The notes beneath the pieces are model-generated. The model saw nothing but the letters and a program-made list of their open reading frames with translations, did not search any database and was not told where the DNA came from. A stretch of DNA of 6,748 nt from Bacteroidota bacterium (GTDB lineage Bacteria > Bacteroidota > Bacteroidia > Chitinophagales > Chitinophagaceae), in assembly GCA_029778965.1 (NCBI GenBank), contig JAKPBL010000281.1, positions 1 through 6,748 of the forward strand, given 5' to 3'. The position numbers were made by a program, and so were the translations under genes. Shown here one piece after another: positions 1-5,803 of this stretch (position 1 is the stretch's first letter; each line of letters opens with the position of its first letter).

Positions 1-1700
1 ACTTCTTTTTCGTTTTGCGGAATACCCGCCAATGTCCAGTCGAGGTTATAATATTTCTTCGCCAGCTCAAATGCTTTGCGGATACAGGTCAGCATACCCA
101 GCCCCAGCACATCCACTTTCATAAACCGCAGGTCTTCGATATCGTCTTTGTTCCATTCTATGCAGGTACGGTTCTCCATGCGGGCATTCAGGATAGGGCA
201 CAGTTCCGTGAGCGGGTGCTGGCTGATGACGAAGCCGCCGGTATGTTGCCCGAGCTGGCGCGGAAAACCCATCATCTGCCGGGTCAGCGCCAGCACTTTG
301 CACAGGTAGGGATCTTGCGGAGCGCGCTCTTGTGCATATGCTTTTTTTTCTTCCAGCCATTCGTATGAATGATGCCGCATATTTTCGGATAGCCGGTTGA
401 TGGTGTCGATCGACAACCCCATGGCCTTACCCACATCGCGGATGGCGCCTTTCTGGTGCAGTTCGGTAACAGTCGCCACGATGGCCGCCCGGTCGCGTCC
501 GTACTTGTTATAGATATACTGGATCACTTCTTCGCGCCGCTCGTGTTCAAAATCTACATCGATATCGGGTGGTTCATCGCGGGCGGAAGAAACAAAGCGT
601 TCAAAAAGCAAATCAAATTCGCTGGGATCCACCGACGTAATACCGAGACAATAACAGATGCTTGAATTGGCAGCCGAACCACGCCCCTGGCAAAGAATGT
701 TTTGCGAGCGCGCAAAACGTACAATATCATATACGGTAAGGAAATAAGAAGCATAGTTCTTCTCCTCCACGAAATGCAATTCCTTCTCCAGCGCCTGGCG
801 AACCTTGCCGGGAATGTTTTCAGGGAACCGTTCCTTTGCGCCGATCCAGGTGAGTTCTACCAGTTCCTGCTGGGCGGTACGGTCAGGGTGTTTGACCTCT
901 TCGGGATATATATATTCCAGGCTGTCGAGCGAAAACCGGCAGATTTCCTCCAGCTCCAGCGAACGGGCCAGGGCAGCGGGGTAATGTTGAAACAATCGTT
1001 GCATTTCATCAATTGCCTTGAGATGTCGCTCGGCATTGCGATGCAACAGGTAACCTGCCTGCTGGATGGTGGTTTTCTCGCGTACACAGGTCAGCACATC
1101 CTGCAACTGTCTTCGTTCGGGTACATGATAGTAAACATCGTTGCTGGCCAGGAGGGGCGAGCCGGTCTTTTGCGAAAGTGCTGCCAGGCGAAACAATCTT
1201 TTCGCATCCTGGCCTTCATAGCTACAACTCGCCAGCAGCGAAAGACGATCATCCAGCAGTTCCCTGAAATACGTTGCCGCCTCATAAAAAGCTGGGGCAA
1301 AATCGTACGCCGCCGCAAACTGCTCCGGTGGCACCAGGGCAAACTGGATATCGGCATTCGCTTCTTCCAGGTCGCGGCGATAGAGCAGGCAAGACCCTTT
1401 TTCGGTACGCAGGTTGCCTTTGCTCAATAAGCCGCACAAACGAGCATACCCTGCTTTGTTCACCGGGTAAGCCAGCACGGAGGGCGCGTCTTGCAGGTCC
1501 AGCCGGCAAGCCGGCAACAATCGCAACCCGTTTTTTTTCGCAGCCATATGCGCCCGCACAATACCCGCCAGGCTGTTCCGGTCAGTGATGGCAAGCGCCC
1601 TGTACCCCAGCCCCGCCGCTGTTTCCACCAGCTCTTCGGGATGCGAAGCTCCCCGGAGAAAGCTGAAATTGCTGGTGACCTGCAGTTCGCAATACGACAT
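1..1700 (-). CDS. dnaE2: Error-prone DNA polymerase III alpha subunit DnaE2 (ImuC), N-terminal 566 residues, cut by the window edge
   Basis: The minus-strand frame is open from ATG at 1700 to position 1, giving 566 codons of a family usually a little over 1000 residues. DnaE2/ImuC is a C-family polymerase that copies past DNA lesions together with ImuA and ImuB. An N-terminal PHP domain begins SNFSFLRGASHPEEL (10-24) and continues with ALAITDRNSLAG (35-46). The palm carries GRGSAANSS (339-347), PDIDVDFEHERREEVI with D379 and D381, and KVDVLGLG with D530. These three aspartates correspond to E. coli DnaE D401, D403 and D555, so polymerase activity is expected. In the PHP domain the HxH metal motif is replaced by Q7-V-T9 and the usual ITDH is ITDR, so that site is probably non-functional. 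The ATG at 1700 is 15 nt after the imuB stop, as expected in the operon, and no Shine-Dalgarno is visible. The C-terminal fingers and any OB-fold or clamp-binding motif lie outside the window. Replicative DnaE is less likely because of the RGASHPEEL signature and the imuAB context. Confidence 0.95.
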   Translation of the reverse strand, partial: MSYCELQVTSNFSFLRGASHPEELVETAAGLGYRALAITDRNSLAGIVRAHMAAKKNGLRLLPACRLDLQDAPSVLAYPVNKAGYARLCGLLSKGNLRTEKGSCLLYRRDLEEANADIQFALVPPEQFAAAYDFAPAFYEAATYFRELLDDRLSLLASCSYEGQDAKRLFRLAALSQKTGSPLLASNDVYYHVPERRQLQDVLTCVREKTTIQQAGYLLHRNAERHLKAIDEMQRLFQHYPAALARSLELEEICRFSLDSLEYIYPEEVKHPDRTAQQELVELTWIGAKERFPENIPGKVRQALEKELHFVEEKNYASYFLTVYDIVRFARSQNILCQGRGSAANSSICYCLGITSVDPSEFDLLFERFVSSARDEPPDIDVDFEHERREEVIQYIYNKYGRDRAAIVATVTELHQKGAIRDVGKAMGLSIDTINRLSENMRHHSYEWLEEKKAYAQERAPQDPYLCKVLALTRQMMGFPRQLGQHTGGFVISQHPLTELCPILNARMENRTCIEWNKDDIEDLRFMKVDVLGLGMLTCIRKAFELAKKYYNLDWTLAGIPQNEKE

Positions 1701-1715
1701 GACGATTGAATCTGA

Positions 1716-3215
1716 TTAAGCGAAATAACCGTGCAGGTACCAATCGGGCCGGTTGCCCGGTTGGTAATGACCCGACCGGAACAGCCAGTAACGCTGCCCC
1801 GCTTTGTCTTCCACGATATAATAATCACGCGCAATGCCTTCCTGCAACCACCATTCCTGCTCGATGCGTTCAGGTCCATCGGCGCTCACGATCTCATGCA
1901 CCACACCCTTGTGCCGGAACAGCAGGGGCGGATAATCGGGCACCGGTGCACTGACTTCCACTTTCTCGGGTACCGGCAAAAGAAGAACAGGTCGTTCGAC
2001 GGCAGGCCATGCGGAGGTTTTCTCTTCGACCAACGATATCGCTTTTTGAAAAGCCCGTTCGGGCCAGTGGTGTTCGGCCGGCAAAAAGCGGCTGATCCGG
2101 CTGGCGCCAAACTTATTGCTGATCCGGTCGATCAGTTCAGCCAGTACTTCGTTGTCAGCCACCGCCGATCCGTTCCATATCTTTTCCTGCCGGTGCTGCA
2201 CCGGTTCCGTTCGGGGTACTTCCAGCAGGAAGGATTCGATACCCGGTTCCAGCGACAACCGGTCGAATTTCATTTCAAAAAGCCGGAAGACCCGCCGGAG
2301 GTCCTGCACCGGCTGACTGGTGCCCACCCGGATGGACACCGGTTTTTGCCGCGACCGGAAGCCAGTGAAAACCGCCTGCCTGATACCCAATCCCTCCTGT
2401 CTCAGTTGCCGCATCATTTTTTCCAACAAGGTTTGCAGGGCGGCTTCCACCCCGGCCAGGGTAATAATGGGCTCCAGCGAGGCCAGTCGCTGCTGGTACT
2501 CAACAGGCGGAAATACCGGCTCCCAGCTTTCCATCCGCTCTCCCGAACAGGCATCGATCCGGTCGAGCAGGGCCTGCCCGAAACGCCGCAGCAGGGCCGG
2601 GCGGGGAATCTGCAACAACTGGCAGATCGTTTTAAGTCCCAGCTTATCGAACCGTGCTACCAGCTCCGGGTCCAGTTGCAGGGCCGCGGGCGGCAGCGAC
2701 AGGAGGGCATCCATCTGCCGGTTCGGAGCCGCAATGGTGCTGTCTTTTCCATAACGGGTCAGCGCCCAGGCCGCACCGGGCGTACCAGCCATGGCCAGGC
2801 TCACCTGGTAGCCAATGGCGTCAAAGGCGCTCCTGATGGCGGATAAATACCCCGCATCGTCGCCCCATAAATGGGAGCAGCCGGTAGCATCGATAAAAAG
2901 GGTGTCAGTACCAGAAAGGCTTACCGACGGACTAAACCGGTTACAATACCCTCCCAATGCGTTGAGCCAGCGGACGGCCTTCTCCGGCTGGTCGTTCAGG
3001 GAAAGCAATCCGGGTATCATGGCCCGGGCATCAGCCAATGAAATACCCCTGTCGATCCCCTGTGTATGTGCTATCGCATTGGCTGCCGTGATGACCATTT
3101 TCCCGTGTACGGGGCTGATCAATACCAGTGGCTGGCTTTTCAATGCCGGCTGGCGGATTACCGTGCGATCTATTTTAAAATACCTGAACCATATACAAAC
3201 AAATGACTTTTGCAT
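1716..3215 (-). CDS. imuB: ImuB, catalytically dead Y-family polymerase-like mutasome protein
   Basis: This 499-residue protein is the Y-family-like partner that bridges DnaE2, ImuA and the sliding clamp in translesion synthesis. It reads MQKSFVCIWFRYFKIDR at the N-terminus. Aligned without gaps to E. coli DinB, the metal-binding Asp8 falls on I8. The DinB Asp103-Glu104 pair falls on D104-T105 in GTDTLFIDATGCSHLWG. Catalysis is therefore not expected, as is known for ImuB. GISLADARAMIPGL (57-70) is a family hallmark. A helix-hairpin-helix-like thumb follows (DKLGLKTICQLLQIPRPAL), then a little-finger-like region. The C-terminal block, with PERIEQEWW, RDYYIVEDKAGQRYWLFR and WYLHGYFA, matches the conserved ImuB tail. 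I saw no clear QxxLF clamp motif. The start at 3215 leaves 1 nt after the imuA stop. A start at 3257 would add 14 residues and overlap imuA by 41 nt, which fits the family N-terminus less well. Confidence 0.94.
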   Translation of the reverse strand: MQKSFVCIWFRYFKIDRTVIRQPALKSQPLVLISPVHGKMVITAANAIAHTQGIDRGISLADARAMIPGLLSLNDQPEKAVRWLNALGGYCNRFSPSVSLSGTDTLFIDATGCSHLWGDDAGYLSAIRSAFDAIGYQVSLAMAGTPGAAWALTRYGKDSTIAAPNRQMDALLSLPPAALQLDPELVARFDKLGLKTICQLLQIPRPALLRRFGQALLDRIDACSGERMESWEPVFPPVEYQQRLASLEPIITLAGVEAALQTLLEKMMRQLRQEGLGIRQAVFTGFRSRQKPVSIRVGTSQPVQDLRRVFRLFEMKFDRLSLEPGIESFLLEVPRTEPVQHRQEKIWNGSAVADNEVLAELIDRISNKFGASRISRFLPAEHHWPERAFQKAISLVEEKTSAWPAVERPVLLLPVPEKVEVSAPVPDYPPLLFRHKGVVHEIVSADGPERIEQEWWLQEGIARDYYIVEDKAGQRYWLFRSGHYQPGNRPDWYLHGYFA

Positions 3216-3216
3216 T

Positions 3217-3951
3217 TTATACCGCTTTTTTAAGTCGATATGAACGAACGGCTTCACCAGTCACTTGCTCGAAAACGAAACGACGTGATTCCCAGAACAG
3301 GTTCCAGGCACCGGGCCGGCCATTCCGAATCCTGGTAAGCTCCACCCGCCAGCCGGGAAAACCCACTCCGGGTAGCCCGCCGGGCAGCCGGCTTTTAACC
3401 GGCAAGATCCGCCAGGAGGCAATCGTTGACAACGGAGTATGCCTGGTCGCCGGCGAACGAAGCAGGAAACCCGTTGCGCCCGAAGCCTCTACCGCCAGTT
3501 GGAAGCGCCGGGACTGCACAAAAGACACTGCTTCCACATCGGCCACCACCGCAGCGACCGATGCGCATCGGAGCATTTCTTCCAGGGCCCAAAGCCGGTC
3601 GACCGGTCGGGTCAACTCTAAAAAAATGACCCGGTCGGCAGGCAAACCGAATTGCGCCAATGCCGGCGGATATACCTGTCTTTGCGCGCATATCCAGCAA
3701 ACCAGCCCCTCTGTTCCCACTAATTCCGGGAGCAGGGCAGCCAGGAAACCCTGGCTGGCCGCCACCTGTTCAGGACTTTCCGGCAACAATTCATGCACCG
3801 CTCCCACGGGAAAGGCGCCCCCCGGAAAGGCCTGGTTGATCAGTCCCAGGTCCGGGCGCCGCACCCCTTCCTTAACCGTATGCCGGAAGCCACCCAGCGC
3901 CAGGATATCCTGTTCCAGTTTCTTTCGTATTTCAGCAGTAAGCACAGACAC
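3217..3951 (-). CDS. imuA: ImuA, RecA-like accessory protein of the translesion mutasome
   Basis: This 244-residue protein is the first gene of the imuA-imuB-dnaE2 operon. ImuA proteins are distant RecA/SulA-like proteins needed for damage-induced mutagenesis with ImuB and DnaE2. Seen here: an N-terminal helix rich in charged residues (about 1-20), then INQAFPGGAFPVGAVHELLP (about 38-57). That segment matches the family pattern FPGGxxPxGAxHE. Next come a RecA-like core with hydrophobic strands GLVCWICAQ and VIFLEL, and a Walker B-like AAVVADVEAV. The spot where RecA has the GxxxxGK[ST] loop reads PESPEQVAASQGF, so no intact Walker A is visible. The C-terminal WRVELTRIRNGRPGAWNLFW is a typical ImuA tail. 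The start codon is GTG at 3951. An in-frame TAG lies 13 nt upstream and no ATG occurs before the conserved region. GTG at 3945 is an alternative. The gene ends 1 nt before imuB, suggesting translational coupling. Confidence 0.9.
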   Translation of the reverse strand: MSVLTAEIRKKLEQDILALGGFRHTVKEGVRRPDLGLINQAFPGGAFPVGAVHELLPESPEQVAASQGFLAALLPELVGTEGLVCWICAQRQVYPPALAQFGLPADRVIFLELTRPVDRLWALEEMLRCASVAAVVADVEAVSFVQSRRFQLAVEASGATGFLLRSPATRHTPLSTIASWRILPVKSRLPGGLPGVGFPGWRVELTRIRNGRPGAWNLFWESRRFVFEQVTGEAVRSYRLKKAV

Positions 3952-3961
3952 AGGTGCAAAA

Positions 3962-3978
3962 TACTAAATAATTTAGTA
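3962..3978. promoter_or_regulatory. Perfect 17-nt palindrome upstream of imuA, candidate operator
   Basis: TACTAAATAATTTAGTA consists of 8-bp arms around a single central A and ends 10 nt before the imuA GTG. It is a perfect dyad of the size bound by homodimeric repressors such as LexA-like proteins. imu operons are usually under damage control in other bacteria, so a repressor site here is plausible. The regulator is unknown, and an AT-rich spacer can produce short palindromes by chance. Confidence 0.5.
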
Positions 3979-4037
3979 AAGCAAAAGAAATTTTATTTCC
4001 CCCGGGAATGGTAAAAACAGCAGGTAGACGATGTTGC

Positions 4038-4066
4038 CAAAATTAAATAAACACACATTCATTCAA
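4038..4066 (-). promoter_or_regulatory. Putative Bacteroidota-type promoter of the imu operon
   Basis: On the minus strand, TTG (4066-4064) is followed after 18 nt by TAATTTTG (4045-4038). The latter is an exact match to the Bacteroidota -7 consensus TAnnTTTG. Transcription would start near 4032 and give a leader of roughly 80 nt containing the 3962-3978 palindrome. A weaker alternative is TTTTG (3986-3982), an 18-nt spacer, then TATTTTG (3963-3957). It would place the palindrome inside the promoter but leave almost no leader before the GTG. Confidence 0.4.
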
Positions 4067-4232
4067 TGGATTAATAAGACTATGCATCGATTATAAGCTT
4101 ATTTATTATATAACATAATTGATATTGCCGACCACAGCCTAGTGCCAATAATTTACATGAATTAAATATTTGATGGTGGCGGCAACAAACAAGAAAATTC
4201 TGCTGTCAAATTGTCGCCGCTAAAACATAATC

Positions 4233-4652
4233 ATGAAACAGCTTGCCAGTTTTTGCATCATCTTATTGCTCATCGGCAGTTGCAACAAATCAGCCGAAAA
4301 GAAAACAAATATTGAATCCTCTTTAACCGGTACCTGGCTGTATAAGGGAGAATACTACAGTATCGGCGGACCGGCAGAATGGCGGCCGGCAGCATCCGCT
4401 ACGCAGACTATGAGTTTCTTTGAAGATGGAGCGTTCAGCGCTCCGGGGATCTATTCGGGGGCCAGTCATTACAGCCTGATCGATACCAATAAGTTGCAGA
4501 TCGAACCCATGCCCACCGACAAGAGCTACCAACGATTTATTTTTGAATTGGACGATACGGGAAACCAGTTGACCCTGTCCCCCATCGAACCCAGTTGCAT
4601 AGAAGGTTGTTCGGCAGTTTTTGAGCGTATATCACACTACATTGAGTATTAG
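4233..4652 (+). CDS. Small secreted lipoprotein, lipocalin-like
   Basis: This 139-residue protein starts [17 protein letters not shown], a short signal peptide with a lipobox (LIGS before Cys17). It should be cleaved by signal peptidase II, lipidated at Cys17 and attached to a membrane. The mature part has the layout of small lipocalin-like Bacteroidota lipoproteins: [13 protein letters not shown] (about 31-43), [18 protein letters not shown], a run of short beta-type segments ([25 protein letters not shown]), and a C-terminal [12 protein letters not shown] with two cysteines four residues apart. The GTW opening and the late CxxxC are the features I rely on for the family guess, so the function is not established. 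It stands alone on the plus strand, divergent from imuA (281-nt spacer) and convergent with trxA, whose stop codon overlaps its own. No Shine-Dalgarno is visible before the ATG. Confidence 0.82.
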   Translation: MKQLASFCIILLLIGSCNKSAEKKTNIESSLTGTWLYKGEYYSIGGPAEWRPAASATQTMSFFEDGAFSAPGIYSGASHYSLIDTNKLQIEPMPTDKSYQRFIFELDDTGNQLTLSPIEPSCIEGCSAVFERISHYIEY

Positions 4653-4948
4653 CCCAACTGCTTCACCGCGTTCACCAGCACATGAGCCGGTACCACGCCC
4701 GACTGCCGCCATTTCACCTCTCCTTTCTGGAACAGGATCACCGTAGGCACTCCCTGGATACCATAGGCCGACGCCACGGCGGGATTTTTGTCCACATCCA
4801 CTTTCACGATCCGGGCGCTATCGCCCAGCTTCTCCTTTGCTTCCTTTAAAATCGGCGGCATCATTTTACAGGGGCCGCACCACTCGGCAAAAAAGTCAAC
4901 CAGCACCGGCTGGTCGCCATTGATCAGGTTGGCAAAACTATTTTCCAT
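4649..4948 (-). CDS. trxA: Thioredoxin
   Basis: This 99-residue cytoplasmic thioredoxin reduces protein disulfides and is itself re-reduced by thioredoxin reductase. The core [14 protein letters not shown] contains the redox cysteines C24 and C27. [21 protein letters not shown] carries the cis-proline P68. [14 protein letters not shown] and a C-terminal helix complete the fold. Its length is near the usual 100-110. I chose ATG at 4948 because [17 protein letters not shown] matches thioredoxin N-termini. The longer reading from 4996 would add 16 residues encoded partly by the inverted repeat and read as WHPTGG, which is not thioredoxin-like. There is no signal peptide, so a cytoplasmic role is expected rather than a periplasmic one. 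The stop overlaps that of the convergent lipoprotein gene, leaving no spacer for a terminator. The inverted repeat at 4966-5006 ends 17 nt upstream of the start and may lie in its leader or promoter. Confidence 0.95.
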   Translation of the reverse strand: MENSFANLINGDQPVLVDFFAEWCGPCKMMPPILKEAKEKLGDSARIVKVDVDKNPAVASAYGIQGVPTVILFQKGEVKWRQSGVVPAHVLVNAVKQLG

Positions 4949-4965
4949 ATGCAAAACTTTTATTC

Positions 4966-5006
4966 CACCCGTCGGGTGCCACCTGACGGGTGGCACCCGA
5001 CGGGTG
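4966..5006. repeat. 41-nt inverted repeat made of three tandem 13-bp palindromes
   Basis: The outer arms CACCCGTCGGGTGCCACC (4966-4983) and GGTGGCACCCGACGGGTG (4989-5006) are perfect 18-nt reverse complements around TGACG. The same segment is also three near-identical 13-mers at a 14-bp period: CACCCGTCGGGTG (4966), CACCTGACGGGTG (4980) and CACCCGACGGGTG (4994). The first and third are themselves perfect palindromes around one central base. It sits between trxA and nrtR, is GC-rich inside an AT-rich spacer, and has no T-run on either side. It could be a REP-like dispersed repeat or a multi-site operator. Confidence 0.85.
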
Positions 5007-5067
5007 AGAACTTAACAACAAATCTCCCCCGTTTTTAGATCGGGAAAGAAAACTTTTGTCACAAAGC

Positions 5068-5098
5068 TTGCAAATCTGAAACCTTATTGTTTACTTTG
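5068..5098 (+). promoter_or_regulatory. Putative Bacteroidota-type promoter of nrtR-nadV
   Basis: TTG (5068-5070) is followed after 20 nt by TTACTTTG (5091-5098), which differs from the -7 consensus TAnnTTTG only at its second base. Transcription would then start near 5103-5106. That is downstream of the TTG codons at 5087 and 5096 and so favours the TTG at 5117 as the nrtR start. Confidence 0.45.
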
Positions 5099-5111
5099 CG
5101 TCATAATGACG
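5099..5111. promoter_or_regulatory. Palindrome at the predicted nrtR transcription start, candidate NrtR operator
   Basis: CGTCATAATGACG is a perfect 6-1-6 palindrome directly after the -7-like element. The dyad extends to 5093-5117 with 10 of 12 pairs matching (outer ACTT and AAGT). Its place over the presumed start site of a regulator gene fits autorepression. The link to NrtR itself is inferred from position only. Confidence 0.45.
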
Positions 5112-5116
5112 TTAAG

Positions 5117-5803
5117 TTGAAGCCATTTGATCAATACCAGAACCCTGCCATTGCCATCGACCTGGTCGTATTTGGTTACGACCAGGGGCAGTTGCAAGTA
5201 TTGCTGCTCAACCGGAAAGATGAACCCTTTGCCGGCCGGTGGACCCTCCCCGGCGCCTTTCTCCAGTTCACCGAAACCTTTCAGCAAACCTGCCGCCGCA
5301 TCCTCGATACCAAACTCGGCATGAGCGACCTTTACCTCGAACAGCTTTATTCATTCGACCAGCCCGACCGCGATCCGCGGGGCCGGGTCATCGCCGTGGC
5401 TTATTATGCCCTGATCAACCCCGCCCATTACAGAACGGCGGCCGGCACCATGGCCAACGATGTACGCTGGTTTCCCATCGGCCAACTGCCCGATCCCGCT
5501 TTTGATCACCCGCTGATCATCGAAGCAGCCCTGAAAAGGCTACAGGCCAAGATACTCTACCACCCCGCCGGTTTCGAGCTGCTCGACCAGGATTTTACCA
5601 TCGCCGAAATCCAGGAACTCTATGAATGCATCCTCGGACGGCCGCTCGACAGAAGAAATTTCCGCAGAAAATTCCTCGATGCTCGTTATATCGTGCCGAC
5701 AGGCGCCAAGCGCGGCGGACTCAAAAACCGCCACCCCGAGCTCTACCGGTTCAACAAAGAATTACCCCTTCAAAAATTTCATCTAAACATAGAATTGCCA
5801 TGA
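5117..5803 (+). CDS. nrtR: NrtR-family Nudix-domain transcriptional regulator of NAD metabolism
   Basis: This protein of about 228 residues has an N-terminal Nudix domain and a C-terminal winged helix, the NrtR architecture. NrtR proteins repress NAD biosynthesis and salvage genes and respond to ADP-ribose-type ligands. Seen here: NPAIAIDLVVFGYD (9-22), LQVLLLNRKDEPFAGRWTLPG (26-46), then the Nudix-box position AFLQFTETFQQTCRRILDTK (47-66) and LGM. The box glycine is Ala47, and the REUxEE part reads RILDTK, so the catalytic glutamates are missing and hydrolase activity is unlikely. FTIAEIQELYECILGRPLDR and NFRRKFL followed by NRHPELYRFN form the wHTH signature. There is no in-frame ATG; the candidate starts are TTG at 5087, 5096 and 5117. 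I prefer 5117 because MKPFDQYQNPA fits the family and lies after the likely transcription start. It overlaps nadV by 4 nt. An AraR-like sugar regulator is the main alternative, but the nadV partner argues for NrtR. Confidence 0.87.
   Translation: MKPFDQYQNPAIAIDLVVFGYDQGQLQVLLLNRKDEPFAGRWTLPGAFLQFTETFQQTCRRILDTKLGMSDLYLEQLYSFDQPDRDPRGRVIAVAYYALINPAHYRTAAGTMANDVRWFPIGQLPDPAFDHPLIIEAALKRLQAKILYHPAGFELLDQDFTIAEIQELYECILGRPLDRRNFRRKFLDARYIVPTGAKRGGLKNRHPELYRFNKELPLQKFHLNIELP

Noticed and set aside
702..1430. A 242-codon plus-strand open frame
   Set aside because: It is antisense to the continuous DnaE2 frame, which carries PHP and polymerase motifs on both sides of it. It shows no family features of its own.
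1731..2846. A 371-codon plus-strand open frame
   Set aside because: It lies wholly inside imuB on the other strand. Its translation is low in recognisable domains, while the minus-strand frame has clear ImuB motifs from end to end.
3203..3967. A 254-codon plus-strand open frame
   Set aside because: It is a shadow of imuA. The composition is rich in R, P and S as expected from reading a GC-rich gene on the wrong strand.
4093..4102. ATAAGCTTAT palindrome in the imuA-lipoprotein spacer
   Set aside because: Only 10 nt, with no extension or second copy, in an AT-rich stretch where such dyads are common.
4165..4172. AATATTTG as a -7 element for the lipoprotein gene
   Set aside because: One mismatch to TAnnTTTG and no TTG at the right distance upstream, so the promoter of this gene remains unassigned.
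4949..4996. N-terminal extension of thioredoxin
   Set aside because: The 16 extra residues come partly from the inverted repeat and do not resemble a signal peptide or thioredoxin N-terminus; the ATG at 4948 fits the family.
4966..5006. Inverted repeat as an intrinsic terminator
   Set aside because: No T-run follows the hairpin on either strand, and both flanking genes point away from it, so neither needs a terminator there.
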